In this document: in pieces, positions 1 to 8,487 of the stretch | Position numbering within the stretch: position 1 is the first letter of the stretch | Layout of the letters: each line of letters opens with the position of its first letter | Origin: Coprothermobacter platensis DSM 11748 | Lineage (GTDB): Bacteria > Coprothermobacterota > Coprothermobacteria > Coprothermobacterales > Coprothermobacteraceae | NCBI RefSeq assembly: GCF_000378005.1 | Contig: NZ_KB899040.1 | Span: forward strand, 377,468 to 441,467 | Direction: 5' to 3' | DNA: 64,000 nucleotides | Program-made: the position numbers and the translations under genes | The notes under the pieces: model-generated | Told to the model about the DNA's origin: nothing | Seen by the model: only the letters and a program-made list of their open reading frames with translations | The model's database searches: none

Positions 1-689
1 CTACTGCTGCCATGGGTAAAGGATTCGCCATTGCTTCGGCGGCGTTAACTGCATTAGCATTGTTTTCTGCGTTCAACAGCGCTGTAGGCTTGCAAGCGCT
101 GGACATTTCTGACCCGCGTGTGCTAACAGGTGTCATGATCGGTGCTGCATCTCCATTTTTGTTTTCTTCCATTGTCATAAATGCCGTTTCTACAACTGCG
201 TTTGTCATTGTTAAAGAAGTTAGACGTCAGTTCAAAGAGATTCCTGGTCTTCTATCTGGACATGCTGACCCAGACTATGTTGTATGTGTGAGCATTAGCA
301 CCAGCCACGCTCTAAAGAATATGGTCATTCCAGCCTTGTTGGCACTCATTTTGCCGCTGGCTTCCTATTTCTTATTGGGGGTAGCTGGGGTAGGTGGTGT
401 TCTCATAGGACAAACTGTGTCTGGTTTTGTAATGGCTATCTATATGGCTAATGCAGGTGGCGCTTGGGACAATGCAAAGAAACTAATAGAAGGTGGCCTT
501 TTAGGTGGTAAAGGTTCTGAGGCACATCATGCTGCCGTTATAGGCGATACGGTAGGAGATCCTCTAAAAGACACAGCTGGCCCTTCCATAAACATTCTTA
601 TGAAGCTGAGCACAGTTGTTTCTCTCATTCTTATACCTATTTTCGTAAAGATGGGCTTACCAGCACTAATAGATTTGATTGTTAAATAA
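1..689 (+). CDS. hppA: Membrane-bound ion-pumping pyrophosphatase, C-terminal part (5' end outside window)
   Basis: Integral membrane enzyme that hydrolyses pyrophosphate and pumps H+ or Na+ across the membrane. The reading frame is open from base 3, so this is the C-terminal ~228 residues of a ~700-residue family. The segment [10 protein letters not shown] near the start matches the conserved HppA stretch. Ala where potassium-independent enzymes have Lys points to the potassium-dependent subgroup (family knowledge). Further on, [10 protein letters not shown] and [18 protein letters not shown] are the conserved pyrophosphate-binding acidic loop near the C-terminus, followed by a last hydrophobic helix. 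The residues that separate Na+ from H+ pumps lie outside the window. The gene ends at a strong terminator shared with rnpB. Confidence 0.95.
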   Translation, partial: TAAMGKGFAIASAALTALALFSAFNSAVGLQALDISDPRVLTGVMIGAASPFLFSSIVINAVSTTAFVIVKEVRRQFKEIPGLLSGHADPDYVVCVSISTSHALKNMVIPALLALILPLASYFLLGVAGVGGVLIGQTVSGFVMAIYMANAGGAWDNAKKLIEGGLLGGKGSEAHHAAVIGDTVGDPLKDTAGPSINILMKLSTVVSLILIPIFVKMGLPALIDLIVK

Positions 690-720
690 AAAAAGCCTCC
701 AAGGAAGGAGGCTTTTTTTA
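690..720. terminator. Bidirectional intrinsic terminator between hppA and rnpB
   Basis: GCCTCC and GGAGGC form a stem around an AAGGAA loop, flanked by A-runs on the left and T-runs on the right. It can therefore end hppA on the plus strand and rnpB on the minus strand. Confidence 0.9.
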
Positions 721-730
721 TTTTTATATT

Positions 731-1097
731 AGTGAGCAGACAATAAGCCGAGTTCTGTCTCCACCAAGAATTGGTGGATGGCAACCATTTCTCTGGGCGC
801 ACTGTTGCCAATACGCTCAAGCGGCCTACCCGCCAGCTCGCCGAGCAGGGTCTCAGCTGGCTGCTTGGCCTTGCACCGGATGGGGTTTACCATGCCAGCA
901 CTGTCACCAGTACTGCGGTGGGCTCTTACCCCACCTTTTCACCCTTGCCAACTATTCCCCGATGGGGAATAGCGGCGGTTTGTTTTCTGTGGCACTGTCC
1001 TTGAGGTCGCCCTCACTGGGAGTTACCCAGCATCCCGCTCTGTGGAGCTCGGACTTTCCTCAGTCTCTATTTGACTGCGGTTGCCTCGTCTGCTCTT
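731..1097 (-). ncRNA. rnpB: RNase P RNA (bacterial type A)
   Basis: Catalytic RNA of RNase P, which matures tRNA 5' ends. On the minus strand the universal 5' core GAGGAAAGTCCGAGCTC lies at about 1045-1061 and the universal 3' core ACAGAACTCGGCTTAT at about 743-758. The outermost helix P1 can be seen directly: GAGCAGAC (1088-1095) pairs with GTCTGCTC (734-741). This sets the ends near 1097 and 731 and the length near 365 nt. The 5' ~75 nt overlap the 3' end of rsfS on the same strand. The terminator at 690-720 follows. The exact ends are inferred from P1. Confidence 0.95.
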
Positions 1098-1421
1098 AAC
1101 ATATTCTACCATGTTGTTCCAGTGGGACTCAATATCGTAATACTCTCTGGTTTTTTGTGTAAAGATGTGCACTACAACATCTCCCATGTCCACCAAAATC
1201 CAATCACCCGGATTGAAACCTTCAACTCTGTAATGGATGTGTCTTTCGTCGAGGAAATCCTCAAGAGCGTTAGCCAGTGATTGGCTGTGTATGAGCGAAT
1301 TTGCCGTGCACACAATAAAATAGTCAGCTACTGTGTCCAGAGAACTTATGTCGATTATTTTTATGTCTGTTGCCTGCTTATCATCAAGCAACTGTTGTAT
1401 ATCCTGCATGTCTTTATCCAT
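1023..1421 (-). CDS. rsfS: Ribosomal silencing factor RsfS (YbeB/Iojap family)
   Basis: Binds ribosomal protein uL14 and blocks subunit joining when nutrients are low. The 132-residue product carries family hallmarks such as DYFIVCTANSLIHSQSLANA and GDWILVDMGDVVVHIFTQ. ATG at 1421 follows AAGGAGG with good spacing. RsfS proteins are usually about 105-120 residues. Here the last ~24 residues (from about KSRRGNRSQ) are encoded by the 5' part of rnpB, so the tail sequence is constrained by the RNA. It lies directly downstream of nadD (6-nt gap), a common bacterial pairing. Confidence 0.93.
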   Translation of the reverse strand: MDKDMQDIQQLLDDKQATDIKIIDISSLDTVADYFIVCTANSLIHSQSLANALEDFLDERHIHYRVEGFNPGDWILVDMGDVVVHIFTQKTREYYDIESHWNNMVEYVKSRRGNRSQIETEESPSSTERDAG

Positions 1422-1427
1422 AAATGC

Positions 1428-2030
1428 CTATTCACCTCCTTTATAAAAAGGTATTTTATATAAGTTATGACTTTCTATGAACGACTGCACGGGTTCTGGA
1501 ACTAATAGTTTTATGGGTTTTTCTTCTTCACACCGTTGCCTTATGTAAGTGGAGGAAATATTCATTGGTGTCTTTTCCGTAAAAATAGCTGTTGCGTCAG
1601 GCCTATCCGTGATTATGGATCCTCTTGGAATGACTACAAAAATAGCATTTTCCACAAGGATATCATAATGTTTCCATAAATGTAGGTTTTCCCATTCATC
1701 ACTTCCAATGATGAAGTACGGTTTTTCACCGATGAGCGCTCTAACTTTCAAAAGGGTCTCGAATGAATAAGAAGGAGTACTGCTTCCTTCCAGTTCTGCA
1801 ACAACGAATCGTGGTTCTATTTGGAGCGCCAGCTTCAGCATTTGAGTGCGGTTTTCATAAGAGGCTTGTGGCTTCTGTTTGTGGGGTGGAACATTCGTTG
1901 GTATGAACCAAATAGAATCCAAAGGTACTGTTTCCATAGCCAAGTAAGCCATGAACAGATGTCCCACATGTACGGGGTCGAAAACACCAGATAATATGCC
2001 TATCTTAGAAGATTTCGAAGGCCTTATCAT
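1428..2030 (-). CDS. nadD: Nicotinate-nucleotide adenylyltransferase
   Basis: Transfers AMP from ATP to nicotinate mononucleotide in NAD synthesis. The N-terminal nucleotidyltransferase signature GVFDPVHVGHLFMA has the HxGH-type motif, and SSTYIRQR near the C-terminus is the second (ISSTxIR) motif. At 200 residues it has normal family length. It overlaps the end of obg by 26 nt on the same strand, suggesting translational coupling. The start at 2030 is chosen because the fold begins only about 10 residues later; the Shine-Dalgarno GGAG is rather far upstream. Confidence 0.95.
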   Translation of the reverse strand: MIRPSKSSKIGILSGVFDPVHVGHLFMAYLAMETVPLDSIWFIPTNVPPHKQKPQASYENRTQMLKLALQIEPRFVVAELEGSSTPSYSFETLLKVRALIGEKPYFIIGSDEWENLHLWKHYDILVENAIFVVIPRGSIITDRPDATAIFTEKTPMNISSTYIRQRCEEEKPIKLLVPEPVQSFIESHNLYKIPFYKGGE

Positions 2031-3264
2031 GTATGATCACAGTATCTCCTTCTTTTGCTCCCATGCGCCTCAGCATCTCTTCCAATCTACGTTTCTTTAG
2101 TTCATGCTGAATATACTGCAAATCCCAAGGTTTACTTGTATCATATCGTGATATATAGCGCGCCCATCGACCTTCCACAAGCCAGTAGTCGTCTTGACGA
2201 GTAACACTAAAATCATCTGGCAGAGGTGGTAGTTGCAAAATGGTTTTTTCTTCTTGCATTTGTGGTTCTTCATCAACTTGTGGGATTAGGGAAAACATTA
2301 TGTCGACAAGTTCCTTAGTCCCTTCTCCTGTTGCAGCGCTGGTTACTATGACGATCGATTCCAGCTTGGAAAATTCTTCTTTTAGAGACAATTTTTGTTC
2401 GTCATTTAGCAAATCAGCCTTGTTTAGAACCAGAATTCTCGGCTTTTTCAAGAGCGATTGGTCGTAGGCATTTAATTCCCCGAGAACAGTCTTATAAGCA
2501 TCTTCGGGGCTATTCCCATCAATACCTGCTGCGTCCAGAACGACGGCAATCACATAGCTTCTCTCAATGTGCCTTAAGAACGTAAGGCCCAAACCTTTCC
2601 CTTCATGTGCGCCTTCAATGAGCCCTGGCACATCACCGACTACCAAAGATTTTTCACCTTTTTTAACTATGCCAAGTACAGGGCTTTTTGTGGTAAAAGG
2701 GTAGGGGGCAATATCAGGTTTAGCCTTACTGATGACACTTATGAGTGACGATTTCCCAGCATTAGGAAGCCCGACCAGGCTTACATGTGCGATAAGCTTA
2801 AGCTCGAGTTTGAGATGCCTTACCTCGCCTTCATAACCCATTTCTCTAAAATGAGGTGTTCTGCGTGTTGGTGTTGCCATGTGGGTATTGCCTTTACCAC
2901 CTTTTCCTCCTCGAGCTACCAGTAATTTCATATCAGGTTTGTCCATATCTACGGTGGTATTTGTTTCTAAATCTGTCACTATTACGCCAACAGGTATGTG
3001 TATAAAGAGGTCACTGCCATCTTTGCCGAACTGTTTTTGGCTACGTCCTGGTTCTCCGTCCTCGGCAATAAACTCTTTTTTGTACTTAAAATCATAAAGG
3101 GTGAGCAAAGAGCTGTCAGCAACAAGGTAAACGCTTCCTCCTTTACCTCCGTCACCGCCATCTGGCCCACCTTTTTCTATGAATTTCTCATGACGAAAAG
3201 AGGCGGCTCCATCGCCGCCTTTTCCGCCATGAACAACTATTTCTGCCGTATCAATGAAAACCAT
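2005..3264 (-). CDS. obg: GTPase Obg/CgtA
   Basis: Essential GTPase for large ribosomal subunit assembly and stress control. The N-terminal glycine-rich Obg fold covers residues 1-158 (HGGKGGDGAASFRHEKF, GGKGGKGNTHMATPTRRTP). The G domain follows with P-loop GLPNAGKSS, DVPGLIEGA and NKAD. A C-terminal OCT domain ends in MLRRMGAKEGDTVIIHDKAFEIF. At 419 residues it has standard length. It lies 2 nt after rpmA, the usual L21-L27-Obg linkage. Confidence 0.97.
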   Translation of the reverse strand: MVFIDTAEIVVHGGKGGDGAASFRHEKFIEKGGPDGGDGGKGGSVYLVADSSLLTLYDFKYKKEFIAEDGEPGRSQKQFGKDGSDLFIHIPVGVIVTDLETNTTVDMDKPDMKLLVARGGKGGKGNTHMATPTRRTPHFREMGYEGEVRHLKLELKLIAHVSLVGLPNAGKSSLISVISKAKPDIAPYPFTTKSPVLGIVKKGEKSLVVGDVPGLIEGAHEGKGLGLTFLRHIERSYVIAVVLDAAGIDGNSPEDAYKTVLGELNAYDQSLLKKPRILVLNKADLLNDEQKLSLKEEFSKLESIVIVTSAATGEGTKELVDIMFSLIPQVDEEPQMQEEKTILQLPPLPDDFSVTRQDDYWLVEGRWARYISRYDTSKPWDLQYIQHELKKRRLEEMLRRMGAKEGDTVIIHDKAFEIF

Positions 3265-3266
3265 TA

Positions 3267-3530
3267 TTATTGCTGTGAGTTGTTAGAAACGACACTAACG
3301 AATTTCTTGCCGCCTTTCTTCTGGAACTCAACAACACCATGAGTTAAGGCAAAAAGCGTGAAATCTTTTCCTTGACCGACATTTCTGCCTGGCCAAAACT
3401 TATTTCCTCTCTGTGTGACAATTATGCTTCCGGGTTTTACCGGTTCTCCGCCATATACCTTTACACCAAGGTACTGGGGATTGGAATCTTTTCCATTTTT
3501 GGCGGAACCCCCGCCTTTGTGGTGTGCCAT
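3267..3530 (-). CDS. rpmA: 50S ribosomal protein L27 (bL27)
   Basis: Large-subunit protein whose N-terminal tail reaches the peptidyl-transferase centre. The 87-residue product starts directly with [13 protein letters not shown]. It has no cleavable N-terminal extension of the kind processed by the Prp protease in Firmicutes, and no prp gene lies between rplU and rpmA (gap of 5 nt). GGAGGG precedes the ATG. Confidence 0.97.
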   Translation of the reverse strand: MAHHKGGGSAKNGKDSNPQYLGVKVYGGEPVKPGSIIVTQRGNKFWPGRNVGQGKDFTLFALTHGVVEFQKKGGKKFVSVVSNNSQQ

Positions 3531-3535
3531 TTCTT

Positions 3536-3853
3536 CTATCCCTCCGTCGTCACTGGTGTTTTAATGCTGTTTATTTTAAGTACGGTGTAGTGAATTCTGT
3601 GAGATTTTTTCCTGTGATAATTTACTTTTGATTTGAAACGCCATACATTAATCTTTCTTCCTTTGAATTGCCTCACTGTCTCATAATCAACTTTGGCATC
3701 TTTCACAGTAGGCGTTCCAATGAGTGTGGTGCCATCTTTTACCATGAGGACATTTATCTCTTCAGGTTTTACTTCGTCCCAGCCGGGCACCAGTATAGCA
3801 GAGCCCTCTTTGACTTTATACTGTTTTCCCCTAATCTCAAGTAAAGCGTACAT
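3536..3853 (-). CDS. rplU: 50S ribosomal protein L21 (bL21)
   Basis: The product is 105 residues, starts [17 protein letters not shown] and has the C-terminal [17 protein letters not shown] segment typical of bL21. A strong AAGGAGG precedes ATG 3853. It is the first protein gene of the rplU-rpmA-obg-nadD-rsfS-rnpB cluster and lies just downstream of tRNA-Ser, possibly in the same transcript. Confidence 0.97.
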   Translation of the reverse strand: MYALLEIRGKQYKVKEGSAILVPGWDEVKPEEINVLMVKDGTTLIGTPTVKDAKVDYETVRQFKGRKINVWRFKSKVNYHRKKSHRIHYTVLKINSIKTPVTTEG

Positions 3854-3881
3854 ACGGCGTGAATCCTCCTTTTATATATTT

Positions 3882-3969
3882 TGGCGGAGGGGGTGGGACT
3901 CGAACCCACATGGCCCTTCCGGGCCGCCGGATTTCAAGTCCGGTGCCTTGCCAATTAGACTACCCCTCC
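3882..3969 (-). tRNA. tRNA-Ser (anticodon UGA)
   Basis: On the minus strand the acceptor stem GGAGGGG/CCCCTCC, T-arm GTGGG TTCGAGT CCCAC and an encoded CCA at 3884-3882 are visible. The anticodon stem CCGGA/TCCGG encloses the loop CTTGAAA, giving anticodon TGA (plus-strand TCA at 3934-3936). A long variable arm of about 18 nt makes it a class II tRNA, as expected for serine. Confidence 0.96.
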
Positions 3970-4070
3970 ATCTTTATCATTAGTATAATGACAGCACAAT
4001 ATATATTAGCACATCCCAAGCATTAACTGCAATCTAACCAAAGTAGTTTATTTTACCGCCATTTAAGTGC

Positions 4071-4673
4071 TTAGCCATTCTTTTCCCAAGGTAATGCAAG
4101 TCGGTTTTCTTTGCCATTGAGCAATCGGCTGATGTTCTCGTGATGTCTCCATGTGATGAAAGCCGCTAAAAAGAGTAATGCCCATGGTGTATATGGAAGC
4201 AAATAGCAGCCTACGGCAAAGGCAGCCCACAATCCCAGCAAAGATCCCAACGATACCCATCTTGTAATAATGAACGTTATACCCCACACAATAGCAAATA
4301 TGAGGGCAAACCGTATGTCGAATCCGAGAAGTGCGCCAAAGGATGCTGCAACACCTTTTCCACCTTTAAAATGCAGGAACGGAGATATGCAATGGCCAAT
4401 GATAGGTGACAAAAAAAGGATCCATTGCTGCGCAATTGAAAGATCACCAAAAAGGTGAAAGGCTAATAGGGCAGGGATAAGACCTTTAGACATATCGAAC
4501 AGGAATGTTACTAAAGCAAAGCTAACACCCATAACTCTATATACGTTTGTGGCGCCTATGTTTCCAGATCCAACCTTTGTTATGTCAATTCCACGTGTTA
4601 GGCCTATAATGTAACCAAATGGTAGAGCACCCCACAAATATGCTCCTACTACACATAGCCAGTAAACAATCAT
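4071..4673 (-). CDS. plsY: Acyl-phosphate:glycerol-3-phosphate acyltransferase
   Basis: Membrane enzyme making lysophosphatidic acid from acyl-phosphate and glycerol-3-phosphate. The 200-residue product shows the PlsY motifs GSGNIGATNVYR, HFKGGKGVAASFGALLG and the ITRWVSLGSL region, with about five hydrophobic helices. The start is ATG 4673, preceded by AAGGAGG. An upstream in-frame ATG at 4739 would add 22 basic residues with no ribosome-binding site. It is divergent from ctpA; the short inverted repeat TTAGAT-gta-ATCTAA (4739-4753) lies between them. Confidence 0.95.
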   Translation of the reverse strand: MIVYWLCVVGAYLWGALPFGYIIGLTRGIDITKVGSGNIGATNVYRVMGVSFALVTFLFDMSKGLIPALLAFHLFGDLSIAQQWILFLSPIIGHCISPFLHFKGGKGVAASFGALLGFDIRFALIFAIVWGITFIITRWVSLGSLLGLWAAFAVGCYLLPYTPWALLFLAAFITWRHHENISRLLNGKENRLALPWEKNG

Positions 4674-4802
4674 TCGTCGCCTCCTTTTATTTGTTTTTAT
4701 CCATAAATGTTTTTCTATTAAATTTTCTTCATATAACATTAGATGTAATCTAACTGCGCTGTGTTACACTTTACCATAAAAATATTAAGAAGGTGTTGAG
4801 GC

Positions 4803-6149
4803 GTGAAGATGGCTGAAAAAACACGGAAAATTGCGTTTATTTTGGTTTTGACCATGATTTTTTGGGTTTCACCTGCTCTTAGTTACTCAAATCACACTTT
4901 GCAGCTTTTTCCTAACAAAAGGACGGCTATAGTAGATGGGAAAAACTACACGTTGACGGCGACACCGTTACTTAGTGGAGGACGTTTGTTTGTGCCTATT
5001 CGTGATGTGTCGGATCTTTTGGGCATCACTGTGTCTTGGGATGCAAAAGTAAAAAAAGCGGTAGTTTCATATCCTTTTGTGCCTGATTTAACGGCTGAAA
5101 ATCAAACATTGAAAGAGAACTTACAAGACAGCCTATCTTACCTTCAAATCTTAGAGGATCCTCAAACAAATGCGCTTTTAACGACAATAAAAACGATAAA
5201 AGAGCAATATCTTTATCCAGAAAAAACGTCGTCGATAGCATATGCTGCAGCCAAAGGTGCGGTGGATAGTTTACAGGATGCATATTCGGGTTTTTATGAC
5301 CCTGTAGAAGCTAAGCAGGTTTTGGAGGCTGTACAAGGTAATTTTGTCGGTATAGGAGTTTATTTGCAGGAATCTAAAAGTGGTATTGTGATTGTGAAAG
5401 TTGTTCCAAATTCTCCTGCGGAGAAAGCAGGATTAAAAGCAGGAGACATCATAACAAAAGTAGATAATCAAGATGTTTCTCAATCATCCCTTGACATAGT
5501 GAGTGCACTGCTTAAAGGTGAAGAAGGCACTACCGTAAACTTGACCGTTACCCGTAGTGGGAAAGCGCTGTCTGTAACGGTTCAGCGGAAGAGTATTACA
5601 GTACCTACAGTTACGTTGAATATGAGTACGACTACCGTTGCGGTTATTCAGATCGATCAATTTACAGAAACCACGCCTACAGAACTAAAACAAGCTTTGC
5701 AGTCAGTTAAGGCACCTAAGCTTGTTTTAGATTTAAGAGGTAATCCAGGTGGGTTAGTGCAGTCACTCGTAGATATAGCTGGCATGTTTTTAGGACCAAA
5801 GCCTGTATTCGTTTACAGAGATAATCAACAAACAGCAACCATAGATGCTGAAGGCTCTCAGATCTATACGGGTAAGATGTATGTTCTTGTAGATAAGTAT
5901 TCAGCCAGTGCTGCAGAAATGCTTTCTGGTGCCCTCCAGGACAACAAGCGGGCCATTATCGTAGGTGAGAGAACTTATGGAAAAGGTGTGGGCCAGACAC
6001 TTTTCGACTTAGATGATGGTTCCTTACTGTACTTGACGACATTTGAATTCCGCACACCTACTGGAAAAACAATAAACAATTACGGTATTGACCCAGATGT
6101 GAAAATTGACCCTGCTACAGCATTGCAATATGTCCTCGGGCTTCCTTAG
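4803..6149 (+). CDS. ctpA: Carboxy-terminal processing protease (S41) with stalk-like N-terminal domain
   Basis: Secreted or membrane-anchored serine protease. Domains in order: signal peptide (about 1-29), a copper-amine-oxidase-like stalk domain with LFVPIRDVSDLLG (about 30-95), a linker helix, a PDZ domain (KVVPNSPAEKAGLKAGDII), then the S41 catalytic core. The catalytic Ser is in KYSASAAEMLSGAL, with the Lys/Gln partner region in GERTYGKGVGQT. The 448 residues fit this subtype. The start may be GTG 4803 (SD AAGAAGG) or ATG 4809 (SD GAGG). It is monocistronic by layout, divergent from plsY. Confidence 0.93.
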   Translation: MKMAEKTRKIAFILVLTMIFWVSPALSYSNHTLQLFPNKRTAIVDGKNYTLTATPLLSGGRLFVPIRDVSDLLGITVSWDAKVKKAVVSYPFVPDLTAENQTLKENLQDSLSYLQILEDPQTNALLTTIKTIKEQYLYPEKTSSIAYAAAKGAVDSLQDAYSGFYDPVEAKQVLEAVQGNFVGIGVYLQESKSGIVIVKVVPNSPAEKAGLKAGDIITKVDNQDVSQSSLDIVSALLKGEEGTTVNLTVTRSGKALSVTVQRKSITVPTVTLNMSTTTVAVIQIDQFTETTPTELKQALQSVKAPKLVLDLRGNPGGLVQSLVDIAGMFLGPKPVFVYRDNQQTATIDAEGSQIYTGKMYVLVDKYSASAAEMLSGALQDNKRAIIVGERTYGKGVGQTLFDLDDGSLLYLTTFEFRTPTGKTINNYGIDPDVKIDPATALQYVLGLP

Positions 6150-6220
6150 ACAATGAGCTATATAATTAAAGCCAGTAGGTGTGAATGGTTGCACACAATA
6201 GTGTGGGAGGTGTTCTGATT

Positions 6221-6979
6221 ATGAAGAGGGTTTTTACATTACTGTTGGTAGTGGGATTAATTCTTGTGGGCTGCGGTGGTCAGAAAACATCCAATACCCT
6301 ATCTGTGGGAACATCGGCAGATTTTCCTCCATTGGAATCCATCGATGAGAACGGCAATTTTGTGGGGTTTGATATCGACTTGATGAATGCTATAGCTAAG
6401 CAGATGGGTTACACCGTAAAATGGGAGAATTCTGACTTTGCTGGATTGGTTGCTTCAGTACAAACAGGCAAGTACGATGCAGTTATATCGGGCATGACCA
6501 TAACGGCTTCGAGGCAAGAAGAAGTAGATTTTTCTGACCCTTATTTTAGGTCTGACCAAGCCGTTGTTGTGCAGAACAGTAATACCACGATAAAAAGCCA
6601 AGCAGATTTAGCTGACAAAAAGATAGGTGTTCAGCTCGGAACTACAGGAGAAATGTTGGCTCGTAAACTGGTAAATGCCAATGGAAAAGTGTTTACGTAC
6701 GATAGCCCTGACCAAGCATTTTTGGACCTTAATACAGGTAGGCTTGACGCTGTGGTCAACGACTTGCCAGTAAGCAGCTATTTTTTGGAGAAAAATTCAA
6801 ACTTGCCATTACATATAGCGTTTGACATTCCAACGGATGAGTACTATGGCATTGCTGTGAAGAAAGGCAATACCGACCTCGTTACAAAAATCAATAAGGC
6901 ACTCGCTGAACTCAAGAGTGATGGTGAATATGCCAAACTGTATAAATCATGGTTTGGTCAAGAACCTCCAACACAGTAA
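6221..6979 (+). CDS. Polar amino-acid ABC transporter, substrate-binding lipoprotein
   Basis: Extracytoplasmic receptor of family 3 (SBP_bac_3). A lipobox in LILVGCGG makes it a lipoprotein. The motifs GTSADFPPLESIDENGNFVG (domain start), GFDIDLMNAIA and DAVISGMTIT are typical of glutamine/arginine-type binding proteins. ATG 6221 follows GGGAGG; the longer frame from 6185 would place extra residues before the signal peptide. It is first of a receptor-permease-ATPase operon. The exact amino acid cannot be read from sequence. Confidence 0.92.
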   Translation: MKRVFTLLLVVGLILVGCGGQKTSNTLSVGTSADFPPLESIDENGNFVGFDIDLMNAIAKQMGYTVKWENSDFAGLVASVQTGKYDAVISGMTITASRQEEVDFSDPYFRSDQAVVVQNSNTTIKSQADLADKKIGVQLGTTGEMLARKLVNANGKVFTYDSPDQAFLDLNTGRLDAVVNDLPVSSYFLEKNSNLPLHIAFDIPTDEYYGIAVKKGNTDLVTKINKALAELKSDGEYAKLYKSWFGQEPPTQ

Positions 6980-7031
6980 ATGGACGAGCTGTTAAATTCT
7001 AATCATTCTTTCATAGAAGAGAGGGCACATA

Positions 7032-7681
7032 ATGGATTTTAAAATAGATTTGTTGACAAATATCTTTCCGCTATTATGGTCCGGTTTCCTGACAACGCTG
7101 GGACTGACTTTTTCTTCTTTGATAGTTGGCTTGGTATTTGGCCTTCTGCTTGCTTTGATGAAGATTTCTTCAAACTACATTTTCAAGGCAATTTCTATCG
7201 TTTATATAGAACTCGTGCGTGGAACACCAGCTTTAATGCAGATAATGTTAGTTTACTTTGGTCTTCCCGCTTTAGGCTTTAATATAGACAGGTTGACGGC
7301 TGCGGTGGTAGCTTTAGGATTGAACAGTGCTGCCTATTCGGGAGAAATATTCAGAGCCGGTATTGAGTCTATTGAAAAAGGACAAATGGAAGCGGCAAGA
7401 GCTTTGGGTATGACAGGCAGCATGGCTATGCGACTAATCATTTACCTCAAGCCTTCAGGGTAGTCATACCACCTTTAGTTAATGAATTTGTGGCTCTTTT
7501 AAAAGATACATCGCTGGTTTCCGTAATCGGAGTCGCTGATTTAATGCTTAGAAGTAGAAACATGATTTCTTACACGGCGAACGTATTCACTCCACTTATT
7601 GGAGCATCTCTGCTTTATTTGTTGGCAACTATCCCAGGGTCTCAACTTTCTGGTTATCTGGAGAGGAGGTTCAAATTCTAA
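7032..7681 (+). pseudogene. Amino-acid ABC transporter permease, interrupted by a -1 frameshift
   Basis: HisM/GlnP-type permease. The first frame (7032-7463) gives the N-terminal ~138 residues up to the EAA loop (EAARALGMTGSMAMRLII) and then stops at TAG. The continuation is in another frame: ILPQAFRVVIPPLVNEF followed by ALLKDTSLVSVIG, ending at TAA 7681. One missing T in the short T-run at 7441-7443 explains the break; restoring it gives an uninterrupted 217-residue permease. It may be a real inactivation, a homopolymer sequencing error or a frameshift tolerated in vivo. The intact flanking receptor and ATPase favour an error or a very recent mutation. Confidence 0.9.
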
Positions 7682-7683
7682 CT

Positions 7684-8424
7684 ATGCCTCCAATATTAGA
7701 AGCAAAGAATATCGTGAAACGCTTTGGAAAACATGAAGTGCTCAAAGGAATAAGCGTGTCTGTGGAACCGCAGGAAATTTTAGTCCTTATGGGACCTTCT
7801 GGTGGCGGAAAAACAACCTTTCTTCGCACTCTTAACTTATTAGAAGAGCCGACATCGGGTGATATCTATTTTAAGGGGAAGAAGATTGATCCGCGTGGTG
7901 CTGACGCTAACATGTTAAGGAGAAAAGTCAGCATGGTCTTTCAGTTGTTTAACCTGTTTAACCATCTAAATGTATTGCAGAATATTACCATAGGACCTAC
8001 AAAAGTGCTTGGAAAGTCGCAACAAGAAGCCGAAGCTCAGGCTATGGAACTTTTGAAACGCGTTGGTTTAGAGGAAAAGGCAAAAGCTATGCCGTCTTCA
8101 CTTTCCGGTGGTCAGAAACAGCGTGTTGCTATAGCACGTGCTCTCGCCATGGAACCCGATGTCATACTTTTTGATGAACCCACATCTGCTCTTGACCCAG
8201 AATATACAAAAGAAGTACTGGATGTGATGAAAGAACTGGCGGAAGAAGGTATGACCATGGTGGTGGCCACTCATGAAATGGGTTTTGCAAAAGAAGTGGG
8301 CACCAGAATCATGTTTCTTGAAGATGGCCGTGTCATCGAAGAAGAAGAGGCTCGCACCTTTTTTGAAAATGGTCCTAAAACAGACAGGGCTAAGCAATTT
8401 CTATCGAAAATCCTTAAAGCTTAA
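7684..8424 (+). CDS. Polar amino-acid ABC transporter ATP-binding protein (GlnQ-like)
   Basis: Energises the uptake system encoded just upstream. The 246-residue protein has Walker [11 protein letters not shown]-loop [13 protein letters not shown], signature [16 protein letters not shown], Walker [15 protein letters not shown] and H-loop [10 protein letters not shown]. It starts 2 nt after the permease stop, with AGGAGG at about 7664-7669 as ribosome-binding site. The HisP/GlnQ group is clear; the substrate is not. Confidence 0.94.
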   Translation: MPPILEAKNIVKRFGKHEVLKGISVSVEPQEILVLMGPSGGGKTTFLRTLNLLEEPTSGDIYFKGKKIDPRGADANMLRRKVSMVFQLFNLFNHLNVLQNITIGPTKVLGKSQQEAEAQAMELLKRVGLEEKAKAMPSSLSGGQKQRVAIARALAMEPDVILFDEPTSALDPEYTKEVLDVMKELAEEGMTMVVATHEMGFAKEVGTRIMFLEDGRVIEEEEARTFFENGPKTDRAKQFLSKILKA

Positions 8425-8442
8425 TCTTTTGTTTTAACTGCA

Positions 8443-8451
8443 TGTTATAAT
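8443..8451 (+). promoter_or_regulatory. Extended -10 promoter for the aminotransferase gene
   Basis: TGTTATAAT is a consensus extended -10. No good -35 lies 16-18 bp upstream, as expected for extended -10 promoters. Transcription would begin near 8458 and leave a ~30-nt leader with AAGGAGG before ATG 8488. Confidence 0.5.
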
Positions 8452-8487
8452 GATGTTGTCTCATGATTAAGTTAAGGAGGTAGAACT

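Noticed and set aside
771-1004. Open frames on both strands across 527-1004
   Set aside because: They lie in RNase P RNA and the hppA 3' end; no ribosome-binding sites and no family resemblance.
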